DNA from: Hirsutella rhossiliensis
Lineage: Eukaryota > Ascomycota > Sordariomycetes > Hypocreales > Ophiocordycipitaceae
NCBI RefSeq assembly: GCF_020360975.1
Contig: NW_025408667.1
Span: 3,906,001-3,970,000 of the forward strand
DNA length: 64,000 nt
Direction: 5' to 3'
Shown one piece after another: positions 11,775-24,280 of this stretch (its first letter is position 1; the number at the start of each line of letters is the position of its first letter). The notes beneath the pieces were generated by a model that worked only from the letters and a program-made list of their open reading frames with translations, did no database searches and had not been told where the DNA came from. The position numbers and the translations under genes were made by a program.

Positions 11775-12803
11775 TCACTTCTTCTTGGTCGCCTTCTTGG
11801 CCTTCTTGGCCGCCTTCTTGCTCATGGGCTTGGCCGCAGCCCCGACAGCGTCACCGCCGCCCGGCACGTCAGCCTCCCTGCGCAGCGCCGCCCTGCGCTG
11901 GCCGTCGAGCTCGCGCTCGCGCCTCCAGCGGCGGTGCCGCAGCCACTGCTTGCGGGTGCGGAAGCGGCGGGTGCGCAGGCCCGTGGTCTTGACCAGGCGG
12001 CCGATGCGCCAGTTGTCCTCGCGGTAGCTGTAGTCGGCGCGCAGGCGCAGCAGGCGGTCGGGCTCGCCGTCCTGCAGGCGGCGGACCTCGTGGGGGATGC
12101 CCGAGGCGGACAGGGCGGGGGTCTCGGGGGCGGCGCGCAGCGCGTGGGCCGTCATGCCCAGGCGGCGCTTGCGCTCGGCGTGGCGCGGGTACGGCAGCGC
12201 GTCGGCCTTGTCGAAGACGACGCCGATGTACTTGCGGTCCGGGTGGCGCGCCGCGTCGCGGTAGTACTTGACGTAGCCCGTGGCCATGGCGTGGATGGTG
12301 TGGTCGCGGCCCATGATGCAGTTCTCGCCGGGCCACCAGTGCGTGCCGCGCTGCTTGTAGATGATGTTGCCGGGGATGACGAACTGGTCTGCGTCGCGGC
12401 GTTGCTCCACGTCAGCCCGTCACGCACGCACAAGGACTGTCTCCCGCGGGGGGGGTGGGGGGGGGTGCTGGTTCCCGCCTCCACGGATGTTGCCACTCTC
12501 TTCCAGCCATCATGTCGACCGACAGCGAAACGCGCCGCCGCCGTCGCCTCTTGTCCGCGTGAAACAGGGGGGAGAGAGAGAGCCCGTACCTCCGGTGCGC
12601 TTGGCGCCGAGCTTGTTAGGGATGCCGCGCTTGCTCTTCTTCTTGTACGCCCCCTGCGCCTTGACCGACGCATACCGCCGTCCCACGCTGCCCAGTATCC
12701 CTTGTGCATTCCCGGTGGGCTGCGCCGTCGCCGCTCGCAGTGCTGCCTGTGACGAGGCGGCCGCGGCCCGCAGCATTGGCCGCTGCATGGTGAGGAGCCG
12801 CAT
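11775..12803 (-). CDS. mrp7: Mitochondrial large-subunit ribosomal protein bL27m
   Basis: Exon 1 is 12803-12590 and exon 2 is 12388-11775, joined in phase 1 over a 201-bp intron; 275 aa. It is part of the mitochondrial 54S subunit, where the bL27 N-terminal arm approaches the peptidyl-transferase centre. The residues 50-105 carry the family signature: YASVKAQGAYKKKSKRG, then after the intron GNIIYKQRGTHWWPGEN and CIMGRDHTIHA. The first ~45 residues are Arg/Ala/Ser-rich without acidic residues, fitting a mitochondrial presequence. A long basic C-terminal extension ending in repeated Lys is usual for fungal mitochondrial forms. An internal Met (12788) could also be used. It shares a 293-bp divergent promoter with LCL2. 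Confidence 0.93.
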
Positions 12804-13096
12804 GGCGTCTTTCCGTTCGATCTTGGTCCCCCTCTCCCTCGGGCGGTGTGGTCGTTGTGTCTGCGCGCTCGCCCGGGAGGAACAGGCAAGCACTCGGTCT
12901 CGAGGCTCGGTCTGGAGCTGGAGTTTTCGCGCGCCAATTGGCTGATTAGTCACCTCCGACGTCAGCCGGCTTATCGATAAGCCGCCGTCGGAATGGCCAG
13001 CTAAGGCTCCAGACGCCGTCCATGCATCCATCCCCGTCTCTTGCCGCCGGACATCCAGCAAAAGCACACCGACCCAGCGGTCCAGCTCCTCTCAAG
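12804..13096. promoter_or_regulatory. Shared divergent promoter of bL27m and LCL2
   Basis: The 293 bases between the two ATG codons must contain both promoters. No clear TATA box is present. Confidence 0.5.
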
Positions 13097-13563
13097 ATGC
13101 GCCTCCTCCTCCTCGTCCCCTTCCTCCTCTCCCTCGCCGCCGCCCAGTTCGGCTTCTTCGAGCAAATGTTCAGCGGCGGCAACGCGGGCCACGAGCATCA
13201 CCAACAGCAGCAGCGCGTCAACCCGAGCGACGCCTCCATCTACCACCAGAGCTACCTCCAATGTACGGCCCTCCCCTCTCTCCCTCGCCCCGTCAGTCTT
13301 GACAACTCGGCGCTGGTAACGCCCCACGTTGCGCATACACTAACGACGCCTCCCTGCACCTTTGTTCAGCCGTCTGCGACCGCTACCTCTGCCCCGACAC
13401 CCTCGCCTGCGTCCACTTCCCGCACCACTGCCCCTGCGCCTGGGACGCCAATGAGGACAAGTTCGAGCTGGGCGATGGACGCCGCGTCTGCGCGTCAAAG
13501 GGCGGCTTCAAGGCCGGCGAGGCGGCGCGCAAGCTCGAGCTCGCCCGCAAGGGTCTGCTGTGA
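13097..13563 (+). CDS. LCL2: Long chronological lifespan protein 2 (Lcl2 family)
   Basis: Exons 13097-13262 and 13370-13563 encode 119 aa. The start has a clear signal peptide ([16 protein letters not shown]) followed by the hallmark QFGFFEQMF, a His/Gln-rich linker, and after the intron [21 protein letters not shown] and [15 protein letters not shown], ending KGLL. This is the full-length, conserved architecture of fungal Lcl2, a small secretory-pathway protein linked in yeast to ER-associated degradation and chronological lifespan. The intron junction (T/CC) restores the conserved Ser-Val-Cys. Its precise biochemical role is not established. Confidence 0.93.
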
Positions 13564-14149
13564 GGGATCAGCCACTCTCCCCCCAGGCCATGAGAATCGG
13601 GTTTGTCGGATGCGTTGGGATAGACTTCTTTCAAGTTGTGAATTCGGGAATACGCGGCGCAGGGCATTAGAATAGAGCGCTGTCAATGGGTCGATGCATG
13701 GATGAATTCATGACACTCAAAATGGGAAGCATGACAGCACAAAATGAGACGGTGTAGCCAACGCAGTCGTGAGCCATTCCAGAGGTCCATGGTATGTGAT
13801 GCGCGCAAAACAAACGACAACGTTCGTCTTTTCTCCCAGTCGAGTGTGTCTTAACAACATGCCGCCGCCCAGAAGAAATGCCAGCCCAACCTAGCGTACC
13901 TACCTAGTGTGGACAAGACGCAAACTCCACAAGGGAAAGGCGTAAACAGCCAGCCCCAAGCCCATGGTACGGGAAAAAGAGGGGAGACCCCCAAAAAGAC
14001 AAAATGATGAAAACAGACGCAATCCAGCCCATCCGCTCCGTGGTTCATCAAGACGTATAGTTGTATCTATGGTACGCGGGAAAAGGGAGGGGCCCCCCAA
14101 CAAAGAGGACGACCCCCGCGCCGCAGGTTTTGGTGAGAGGCAGTATGAA
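13564..14149. other. Intergenic region between convergent genes
   Basis: It separates the 3' ends of LCL2 (+) and the Glc8 homologue (-). I see no coding or RNA signal. Confidence 0.5.
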
Positions 14150-15015
14150 CTATGCAGCCTCGCCGTTGGGCAGGGGCGGCATGGGCGGGGGCACGTCGTC
14201 GTCGTCGTCGTCCGGGATGGACTCTGGGTGGCCGAGCAGCTGGGCGACGTTCTTCATCTCGTAGTGTTTCTTGCGCAGGGCCTCGAACTGGCGGTGTTTC
14301 TCGCGCTCCTCGGGCGACAAGAGGCCGGCGGCCTCGGCGCTGAGGGCGACGCTCTCGTCGTCGACGTGGACGCTCTTCTCGCTCGCGCTGCGGGGGATGC
14401 CCTGCGCGGGCTCGGGGACGGCCTCTTCGGGCTCGCCGAGGGAGAGGCCGGGGATCTCGTCGTCGTACCGGGGGCGCGGGGCCTTGCGGGCGTTGTCGTC
14501 GGCGTCGCGCACCGGCACGCCTGGACCACGACTGCCGCCGTCGTCTTCATCGTCGTCGTCGGACGGGTCCTCTGCCGGATCGTAGTGCTTTGCGTAGGGC
14601 GTCTTGGGCTCGTCAATCTTCATGGTGGAGGAGCGCTCCTGCTCGGTGAGGTAGAGGTTTGCCTCGTCCCACTTGAGGCGCTGCGACGACTCGTTGAGCT
14701 CCGACATGTTGGCCGACTGACGGCGCGAGCCGGCGGGGCGACGGCCGGCCGAAGAGGAGCGACGCCGGCCGGCGTTGATTTGCGTGTTCGCCAGCGTCAC
14801 CTCCTTGCCCGACATGGAGCGCTCGCGCTGCATCGGCGCGGGGGCAGGCGGCGGGGGGGACTTCTGGTGCGACGGGTTCTTGAGGATGCCTGCCAGCGCC
14901 TTTGGTGAGCACCGTGGAACCGGAGAGAAGGGGGGCTGTTGGGCTTACCTTTGGGCCTTTTCACGCCTGGGCCGGGCGGGGAGTGGACGGGTGATGACTC
15001 GACTGCGGATGCCAT
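14150..15015 (-). CDS. GLC8: Protein phosphatase 1 regulator, inhibitor-2/Glc8 family
   Basis: Exon 1 is 15015-14949 and exon 2 is 14889-14150, joined in phase 1 over a 59-bp intron; 268 aa. The protein binds the PP1 catalytic subunit; phosphorylation of a conserved Thr in the PKTPY motif switches it from inhibitor to activator. Visible motifs are KGILKN (created by the splice, about residues 22-27), [26 protein letters not shown] with the phospho-Thr, an acidic DDDDED run, and a C-terminal HYEMKN, all in the family order. The remainder is hydrophilic and disordered, as expected. The exon junction is confirmed by restoration of KGILKN. Confidence 0.93.
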
Positions 15016-16707
15016 GGCGGCGGATGGGAGGGTGTGACTCTGGTGTGTTGAGCAGCAAGACCAGGCAGACGGCACAAAGATATCGCTGAAGCTGGGGAGC
15101 TGTCTTGTCGTCCGTGATGGGCAGAAGAAGCCGCGGGGGCGGGAGCGAGTTTAAAAGATGCTGCTGACTGATTCATGGCACCACCACGACTGACTGCACC
15201 GTGCCTCCAATCTAATCCGGGGGTACGTACCTTGTCTATTTCCCGCACCTTACGTCACCCACCTCGCCAACCGAGCACGAAATGCGGAGAAGGGCCCTAG
15301 AAGTCTGCAGTGGCTTGTAGCGCCCGCTGTATGCACTGTAATGCTCACTGTAGGTTACCCACAGTACCTACTACGTTCTCAGCTAAGGAACAACAGCCCG
15401 GAACCTCAGTAAACCGAGAGGCAGGTCTCCTCCACGAGACCTCCATCGCTCTCGATTTACATGCACACAACACACACGCACACACACACACACACCCATA
15501 CACACACACACATATATATATAGCACAGACAGCACCTCGGACGTGCACGGCTAGCAAGGATAGCAGCTCCTAGCTTCCCCCGCGTCCCTCCCCGGCGCAG
15601 CACCTGCCCCAAGTCTGTCATCCTGCTGGGTCCTTCCTCATCATCAGACTCCGACGAGCAGACAGCCGGCTCTAGAGCAAAACTCCAAACGAACAGACCT
15701 CTAGTCATTTGTCTAGTGGACAGTCCCTCCGCAGTCCAAGCGCCGCTCCCAAATTTAACCCGCCAAGAAAAGGTCAAACCCAAATCCCGAAATTGTTTCT
15801 TCCCCACACTTCTTCAGCACGCCGTTGAGCCACGAACCGTTTCACCCGCACGTGGCAGCCGGCTCCGGCCCCGGGTCTCAGCCTAAAACAACATCACTCC
15901 TAATTCCATAACATATGTATTCACTGTTGAATAAATTTCCGTTGCAGGCCTCGTGTGTTGCTTCAGGCCAAAAGCGGCTGCTTCCAATCAACCCATCAAA
16001 ATACAGCCAACGTGACCGTGATCATCGGCCACACATGCATTCCCATCCACACTGCGCAAAGCCAGATCGGGGTATTTTGCCGTTCATTATCCTTCCCAGT
16101 CCCTTCCGTTTTTGTTCATCATTGCCCCGTACACATCGAGATATATCCATAAACTCGCCCATGCCACCACTTTCATCTGAAAAACTGATACAAAAAGAGG
16201 GGTGTCGTTGAGGGAAAGGCCACGGTACAGCCAGAGAGAGCTTCGAGCCTTCTCTCACAGAGCTTACCACCAATCAAACAACCGTCACCTGCCCCCGTCT
16301 CCACGAAGAAACACAGACCAGTATCCTCGGTAACCGGAGAAAAGAAGGGAAGATAACGTGTCTCGTGTCGCCATGCCCCACCAAATAGAGGGAGTTGGGA
16401 ATGCGTCACATGCTGACTGCCAAGTTGACTGCTTGCCAGACTGCTCGGCTTGCTGCTTACCCGGTTGCTTGCCTTGGTCCACGTCACATCGTCGTAATCG
16501 CATTCCTAGCGTCGTCGGCTGAAAGCAATGTAGAAGCGAGGCGCAGGCTCGCCGAAAGAGGACGGGGCGATGGACCTGTCGTTGGGATCTGGTCTTGGGC
16601 AAAAAGTAATACTCAGTCAAAGAGGGCGAGACGCGAGAAATAGAATAGTTTTAACGGCAATCAGCCTCTTTATGCATGGCCGACGCTGCGTGACTGGCCA
16701 GACCCAG
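15016..16707. other. Intergenic region with CA/TA repeat
   Basis: It lies between the Glc8 start and the 3' end of the two-cluster regulator, both minus-strand genes. A (CA)n/(TA)n tract is listed separately. No coding region can be supported. Confidence 0.5.
15463..15523. repeat. (CA)n microsatellite ending in (TA)n
   Basis: An interrupted run of CA dinucleotides with a few substitutions passes into a short TA run. It is intergenic. Confidence 0.9.
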
Positions 16708-19175
16708 CTATTGCGCTGCCGTTGCCGCTGCCGCTGCAGCCGCCGCAGCCGCAAGTTGCTGCTGCTGGCGGTTGCTGTGGGCCTGGGTTCCCGGCAAAAG
16801 GGCCAGCACGGCTTTGAGCAGGTGGTACCCCGTGCGCCAGCAGACGCTCTTCTCCTGCTCGCCGCTCCAGATGTCGACGCAGATGCTCAGCGTGTCGAGG
16901 ATGAGCTGCCTCGGCGGGATCCGGCACCCCGTGGCTGCCGCGCCGCTCAGGGGCGCGTCCTCGCGCAGCATGTGCACGCACGTCGTCAGCGTCGCCGAGA
17001 AAAAGTCGAGCACAAAGGCCCGGCCGACGAGGTCGAGGCGCAAGCCCTCCTCGTTGCACCACAGCTCGCGGTAGTGGACCAGCAGCGCCAGCGAGCACTC
17101 GAGCGACGACCAATACGACTCGGGGAACAGCGTCGGGCCCTCGGGGTGCAGCGCAAAGGGCCGGTGCAGCACCATGAGGCAGCGCCGCAAAAAGATGTCG
17201 ACGGTGATGCGCTGCAGGCTGGCCGTGCACACGCGCTGGGCGTGGCCCATGAGCTCGCGCAGCTGCCCGTTGTACCGCAGCACGTCCGGGTACGAGATCT
17301 GGTCCTTTTTGGAGTTGATGAGGGCCAGCACGTCGAGGACGGTGGGCAGCGACTGGAAGAGCACCATCTGCAGGCTGTTGGGGGCGCTCCACTCGGGCGT
17401 CGCGCGCATGCTGCCCAGCTCGTCGGGCCGCGTCAGGGGTGGCATTCCCGTGCACATGGAAACCTTGATGTCGAGGTAGAGGATGGTGAGCCACAGCTTG
17501 CGGCGGGCCTCGCGCTCGACGGGGTCGCGCAGCTCCTCGTCGTTGTCGTTGCGCTCCTGCGGCAGGCCAAAGATGAAGGCGACGCGGACCAGCAGGCCTA
17601 GCAGGGTCCAGCACGAATCGACAGACCAGCAGGTGGCGTTGCAGACTAGCTTGGCCACCGACATGAGCGATAGCGCGCGCAGTGTCATGAGCGTGGGGCG
17701 GAACATGAAGGGCGTCTGCATCAGGCAGGCCTCGGCGGCCATCATGAGCTCGGTGGCGACGGGCGGCTCGTCGGCCGAGGTGAAGCAGCCGAGGCCCATG
17801 ACCATGAGGAACTGCGACAGCCAGCAGAGGCTGACGGCGTTGGGGTCTTGCCAGTACCGCTCGACCTCTTCGCGAAAGACGGGTAGGTCGAGGATGGGGT
17901 TGACGACGTCGAGCAGGTCGATGTAGCGCTCAAGATAGTCGTCGGCGCGGGTGCGCTCCGCGGCCAGCAGGCGCGTCACGGCGTCGCGCGCGTAGTACTT
18001 TGTGGCGCCGGGGGTGCCGAAGGGAAAGTTTCCGGGCAGGCAAAAGTTGGCGAGGCACGCGTTCGTGCCGACGCCCTCGAGGGCTGCGGCCAGCGGCGAC
18101 GACTCGCCGGTGGAGGAGGCGGCCAAGCATCCGATCTGGCACATGCCGTGGTCAGCGCGATGGTCCATTTAACTGGCCGTTCATGCCATGGCCTTTGGGC
18201 CGTTCATTTCCGTCGGTCCGCCAGACACGTCGGTCGCGCACAGCATCAACGTACCTTGGTCATGAGCTCCCGCCAGTGGCTGGAGCCGCGGACGCGATGC
18301 TGGACCTGCCAGGTGGCCATCTGGGGCTTCTTCTCGTCTCTGCTCGAGGGGACAGGCGCCGTGGGGCAGGGAAACTTGCCGCCGTTGGGCCCCTTGTTGT
18401 AGCTGTAGTAGCACTCGCGGCCGTTGCCGCTGGTCTTGCAGCGCCCGCATGGCAGCTCCTTGTCGCACTTGACCTTGAGGCGGTGGCAGCGCAGGCAGCT
18501 GAGGCAGTTGCGCTTGCGCTTGCGGACGATGCGCTGCTGGTGCGGGCCGGGCCGCGGATTGGCGTGGTCACTGGCCGAGGCGACGGCCGAGGCGGGCGAG
18601 CCGTCGGTGGGCGGGAGCGGGAGCGGTGCCCCGTCGACAACAATGCCGGCCGAGGCGGAGCCGGGCTCGGGGCTCTCGGTGGACGTGGTGGGGGATATGA
18701 GGCCGTTGAGGATGCCGTTGCTGGTGGGAGTCGCGCCGAGATCCGGGTCCTCGTGGCCGGGCGAGGCGGGAGAGTCGGTCGAGGCGACGGGGTTGAAGGC
18801 GGGTGCTTTGGCAGTGGGGGGCGTTGGAAAAGGGGGGGAAGAGGCCTGGTGGTGGAGGTGGAGGAGGTGAGGAGGGTGGTGTTGGTGATGTACGGGCAGG
18901 GCCGAGAGATCAGGGGCGACGCGGGCCGAGAGCGAGGGAAGGACCGGGGCATGCGTCGAGGCGGACTGCGGCTGCAGCGGCATCGGGGGCGGGAGAAGGG
19001 TAGAAGCCAGGGAGGAGAGATGAAAGGCGGACACGGGCTGGGGGCGGGCGACGCTGTTGAAGCTGCAGCGGACGCCGGCGTGGACGCAGCGCGTGCACGC
19101 GGGCTTGACGAGATCGCATCGGCGCTTGAAGTGGCGGCAGCGGTCGCACGTCTTGACCTCGCGCATGTGCGGCAT
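16708..19175 (-). CDS. Transcription factor with two Zn2Cys6 binuclear clusters
   Basis: Exon 1 is 19175-18255 and exon 2 is 18135-16708, joined in phase 0 over a 119-bp intron; 782 aa. Two separate zinc clusters are visible. Cluster 1 is Cys10, 13, 20, 27, 30, 37 (CDRCRHFKRRC ... CTRCVHAGVRC). Cluster 2 is Cys227, 230, 237, 243, 246, 255 (CLRCHRLKVKC ... CGRCKTSGNGREC), preceded by basic RKRKRN. They are separated by ~190 Pro/Ser/Ala-rich residues. Exon 2 is helical and fits the fungal-specific transcription factor middle-homology region (for example LARRKLWLTILYLDIKVS-like core). The C-terminus is a Gln/Ala run. It should be a nuclear DNA-binding regulator; the targets are unknown. A 6.8-kb region without genes lies upstream, as is common for developmental regulators. 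Confidence 0.88.
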
Positions 19176-21324
19176 GGCGGCGATTTAGTCGGACGAGGTC
19201 GAGCCGCGAAGAGAGAGTGATGAGACGGGAGCGCAGCAGCAGCGACGACGGACACTCCAACGTCAGCCGCACACACACACACAGAGGTGAGAGCGGGCGG
19301 CGGTCGGCGAGCAGCAAGGGGAAGTGAGAATGAAGCAACGACGATGGGGGAAGAAGATGAAGACGTCGTTAAGATGAGCAGGCTCCGAGGTCGAGGCAGT
19401 GAGTGAGTGGGTCGGTTAGTGGCCTATCGTCGGCAGTGTCAAAAACGGTACGGATTGCGTCGCCGCGTGGAGAGAGGGGTAGTTGACCAACTACCTACCT
19501 CGACAAGATGAGGTGAGAGCAACGGCCCGGGCTTCCCCCTTCTGCCTTGTTAGAGGCTATCAGATGAGGAGTCGAGCGGCTTGGCGACAAGACCCCATGG
19601 CCACTGTTTGGTGGACGGATAGTTGCAGCCAACGCGGTGCTGTTAGACGGGCAGGCGGGTGTATGATGAAGGGCCCTGTTGGCTGCAGATGTCGCATGTA
19701 TGGAACAGTATGGAACAGTCGTACTTGTTGGATGTCAGTGGACCAGCAGTCGAGGACTTGTCTTGGGACGAGCACGCGAAAAGGCGGTCGGTTGGAGGTT
19801 ACGGAGAGAGCCCGGGGCCAATCAAGCCGGCTCGGCGGGCCATCAAGGGAAGACGCGAGAAGCAACGGTGTAAGAGGCGGGCCAGACGTGTTTGATGGAC
19901 AGGACCAGAGAGGGAGCAAAGCATGCGAGTTGGTGGTGAGAAGAGAGAGGGAAAGAAGAGAAGAGAGGCGACAAGATGATTATTATAAAATGGGGGACGC
20001 TGCAGCGAGGCCAATCAACCCACCTGGACGCCTGTGCAGCCCCGTCCCTGTGTGCGGTACAAGCTTGGCGGCGCGAGGTACCTGTCGGGCGGGAGGAAGG
20101 CACAGGGTGCCAGGAGGAGAGTACAAGAGGCTACCTGCGCATCGCGCGTGTCTCTGACCCGGGCTCGGGGGCACGGCGAGTACCCCCCGTGTGGACGCAG
20201 GTCCGCTCAAGTCTCCCCTCTCCGTTGCCAGGTACCTGCGAGACTGCTCGGGCGGGCAGGCTGAGAGGCGCAACGAGTGCTGCCGGTACTTGCAAGCCGG
20301 CGCAACGAAATATGCTTTCGACTTTGCATGCTATTAATACCTCCTACCGGTACCCGGCGTTGCACTGTCTGGCGCCAAAGGCAGACAGACGTTGGCACCG
20401 CCTCCCCGTTCTCTGGCCGGGCACTGTGCTGGAACCTTACATAATACACACGATGATGCCCTCGAGAGGGGGTTGATGGGGGTCCAGGCCGGGATCCGTC
20501 TTGCTCGGGCCAAGCAAGGTTTCCCTCATGGTCGTATTCGGTTTCTCTGCTGTCCCAGAATAAAATCAAATCAAATGAAAGGGAAGAAAAGCGCCCGACG
20601 GAGGCGGCATGAGCATGAATGTTGTCGGCGCGGCAGAGGACCGGGCGGGAGGGATTGGCGCGGCGGGGCGTGCGGATGCTCCAGTCCAAGGCGTGGCATC
20701 ATGGTTCGGCAGAGCGAGAGCGAGGGATGGATCGAGACGACGGTGATGATGCAGTGGTGAGGCGCAGGCAGACACGACGGCTGGAAGGGACATGGGGGAG
20801 GGGGGGGGCAATGGGCTGGGCTGGGCTGGGGAAGAAGAGAGACAGAGCACGATGGTGCGGGGGGGAATTCGGGAGGGAGGGACAGGGATGGCACAGATGA
20901 GACGACGTGGGAAAAGAGACGAGAGAGTCGGGCATCCGCTCTCGCTGCGCTGCCAGCGTCGAACTTAATAATACAGTACCGTACGGGACGGTGGTCAGCG
21001 GTTGTGGTCAGCGACGGGGTCAGTCAGTGGTCGGGCCCTCGAACTGCCCGCCTTCCCGAGCAGATAGCAGATGCCCCAGCAGCAGATGCACCAGCAGATG
21101 CACGATCCGCGCCCCGGGCGTCGCACTGTGTGCGGGAGTCTGCAGTGGGCAGCCAGCGCTATTGCGCTACTAGCCCGTCAAAAGGAACAGGGGACTCGGG
21201 AGGGGGTTGACCTGCAGCACTAGCCAGGGCTGCCCAGCGCTAGGCACCCTGCCGGGGATGAGGGGTTGCAGGGGAGGGCATGCCATGCTCTCTCGTTCTC
21301 AGTTGCTCATGATCCCCTTCCTTA

Positions 21325-21359
21325 GTACTACTACTACTAACTACTACTAACTACTAATT
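21325..21359. repeat. Short (ACT)n-type tandem repeat
   Basis: An imperfect trinucleotide run (act/taa variants) lies upstream of the regulator gene. Confidence 0.7.
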
Positions 21360-21417
21360 AGCAACAAACGGAATCTGCGGAGCATTTCGCGCTCCCATCA
21401 CCGCAACGTCCAACCAA

Positions 21418-21418
<1 letters not shown>

Positions 21419-21455
<37 letters not shown>
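21419..21455. repeat. (CA)n microsatellite
   Basis: An uninterrupted run of about 18 CA units. Confidence 0.95.
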
Positions 21456-21458
<3 letters not shown>

Positions 21459-22432
21459 GGAGTCCAGCAACCATGGCACGACGACTGCTTCTGCACATAC
21501 ATACATTCACACCTGCATACATACACCCGCCGCGTCCCATGTGCCGTGGCGTACACCGGCGGCGTCAGCCTCCGTGCCGTCGGGGTTCCATTCGAGCCTG
21601 GTCGTCGACACCCTCCCTCCCTCCCTCCAGGAGCAAGCAAGACCTCGGAGAAACAGACCATGGGCGGCTGGCCGATTAAGGTTTTGCATGCCATGCTCCT
21701 CCTCTGCAGCCGTCTTCACGGCCCTACTCCGTATTCGTACTGGAGTCGGTCCCAGATCACCGCATCGCACGTGCCGTCTCTCCCACATACCACCTCTCAG
21801 CATGCACCATGCCGCCTTGGCTCACCCACGCCTACCCCCATCTTGGTTCCTGTTGGAGTCGGCCCGCTGGGATCGAGTGCGAGAGCAGACGAGGACACGA
21901 TGCCACGTAGCATCTGTCGTCCATGTGTGTACACGTCTCCGAGTCAACCCTCTCAGATCTCATTGATCGTCACTTCAAGGGACATGTAATATAGAGGTGA
22001 TGGTCTACGCAGATGACTGCATCTCTTTGGCAGACAGCCGAACCCCGGACATGCGGCATTGAGACACGGCACAAGCAATCGGCCGCATCAAGACAAGAGG
22101 CGGCGTCCACAGCCACGCGCACAAGGCGGCCGGCCCTTGACTCGGGACGGGAAGCCAGATTCGGACCTTTTCTTCTGCATCCTTGTGGACTGCCTACAGC
22201 ACTGTACATACAGCCCCCATGTGTGCGCATGCATGTGCGTAGAATATATCATGGCAAACTCTGGAAGCAACGGCATCGCAATCTTCCATTGTGCGTCCAA
22301 TGACACATGTGCGTCTGCAAGTACCAAGGGTAATGCCGTGTGTGCATTGCATCGTCCAGCAGGGTCCTCTCTTGCCGTCTCCTTTTCAATATACGCAATG
22401 CTCTGGTCGTCCACTCGCAGCGATGACATGAC

Positions 22433-22463
22433 ATACACAGACAGACAGACAGACACACAGACA

Positions 22464-22503
<40 letters not shown>
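22433..22503. repeat. (CAGA)n followed by (CA)n microsatellite
   Basis: Several cagacaga units pass into an uninterrupted CA run of about 18 units. Confidence 0.95.
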
Positions 22504-22506
<3 letters not shown>

Positions 22507-24261
22507 GCTCATGCATATATACCTCCCTAGCAAATAGTAAGTTACCAGCTCGACTAATGGGCGGAGCATGCGCAGCTCAATACCCGCCTCGCCCAGCATC
22601 GCCCCACGAGCAAAAGCCGAAGTCTCTCCCCCCAAGAAAAGAGGTGGAGATTGCCCTGCTGTTGGCTCGAAAAAAAAAGGGCTGCTGACGGGCTGGCTGA
22701 CCTCAATCTTGACGGTGGGACCCCGGTTCCCGGGGGACACCACCACCACTCGCTGCCAGGCGGACGGTCCAAGGAAAGGGGTGGAGGAGGCGTGCCCTGG
22801 TTTCGATCCACGACTGGGCTTGGAAGGACGAGGACGGGCCGACGTCGTTGGGACGGCCATGTACATGCTCCCTCTCTGCCGGGTTGGAGTATCATTGTCA
22901 GTGGGTTCCTTGGTGAAAACTCCTTCTTCTTCCATCCTGACGCAGTCGTCGCCACCTCATGGCGGCGTTGCTATTCCTGTACCTACGTCAACATCAAGTC
23001 GACGAGCCTTGACTTGGGGGTACGACAAGGGGTAGTTTATAGCATGCAGTCTCCAGGAAAGTGAGCAAAGTCGACAGATGCTTCCGTCGCACCGCCCGTT
23101 AAGTTGCACGATAGGGCTGAGGCAAAAAGCAAAGGCATCGTCGGCAGCAGCTCCTCGGCGTCTACAGATGTTCCGGGCCCATCTCGCACAAAGAAAGTAT
23201 AGTAGACGACAAAAGGAAAAAGGAAGACGAGCACGTGTCGCGTCCCCATGTGGTGGCAGGACGAGGAACAGGTGGTCCGACTCGACGGCAAGTCTATTCT
23301 GGCGGCTCCGCGCGCCGGTCGGCGGTTCCGTTCCGAGCATCCTGCTTTGTTCTTGCGTTGTCGACGTCTGTTTATTACTTTGCATGGGCACAACTTGTGC
23401 GTGCCTCGGCGACGGCCTCTTGGCCGCCAAGCAAGCGGTGGGGGCTCAGATATGCCGCAAGTACCGACAATACGAATACGCACACATCAGGCACGGCATA
23501 AGGCGCAATCTCATACAATGTCTAGAAAGACGAGTCAATGAGGTGCGAGCGCAGGGTAGAGAGAAGAGAGCGGCACACAAGCTCCGGGGCCGCAGCGACA
23601 TCATGCCATGCACGGCGGCGGTCATTTTGCGGGATGAACCATCCCACTCTCATCGCTCCGTCTCTACGAAACCCAACCGTTTACCTAACTTTCTTTTTCC
23701 TCCTTTCCTTCTCTTCTTCCATCGATCGTACAGTGAAATGTCTCACGTGTTAGCCTGCGCTAGGGCGTGCACGGGCAGAGTGCATTAGGCACTAACAGAT
23801 GCCGCATGGGCCAACGGCTCGGCTTCCGTGGCCACTGAGAATCTCGACAGAGCGGCGCTAGCCGGCAGCCAGAAGCCAGGCGCCGCGCGGCAGTTGCAAG
23901 GCCCCGATCCGGCGCCTGCGTGCCCAATCGCAAGACACTCACTCGGCCCGGCGCCTGGCGTCGGGTGCGCAGTGCGCAGTGCGTACTGTGTGGACAGGAC
24001 CCCGAGCATCGCTAGACGCACTGTGCGGCGCTTTGTACACACTGTACACATATCGTAGACTTTCGACGGCCCTCGGAAGGATTCATCAGGACATTGTCCA
24101 ACAGCCCGTTACTTCGGGGACCAACAAGACAAGACAAGAAGCAAAAGGGCCGCGGCGGGAGTGCGGCAACATCCGAGACTCGCCTCTCCAAGTGGTGAAT
24201 ATGCGTCCACCGCCCTGCGTCATCAGGCTAAGTAAGACGGCGCCTCTGCTTCTCGACTCAT

Positions 24262-24280
24262 GCACACACACACACACGCA
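24262..24280. repeat. Short (CA)n microsatellite
   Basis: About nine CA units with one substitution near the right end. Confidence 0.85.

Noticed and set aside
11556..12752. 398-codon plus-strand open frame
   Set aside because: It is antisense to the mitochondrial bL27 gene; the product is Ala/Arg/Val repeats without features.
16570..17601. 343-codon plus-strand open frame
   Set aside because: It is antisense to exon 2 of the two-cluster regulator and has low-complexity composition.
18000..19220. 406-codon plus-strand open frame
   Set aside because: It is antisense to exon 1 of the regulator, where the zinc clusters on the minus strand are unambiguous.
22790..22815. T-loop-like sequence (ggtttcgatcc) suggesting a tRNA
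   Set aside because: No acceptor stem, D-arm or anticodon arm can be paired around it. No other tRNA or rRNA signal was found in the window.
22249..22935. 228-codon minus-strand frame in the gene-free region
   Set aside because: It starts with plausible residues but runs into the CA microsatellite (a Cys/Val run), and no splice sites link it to other exons.
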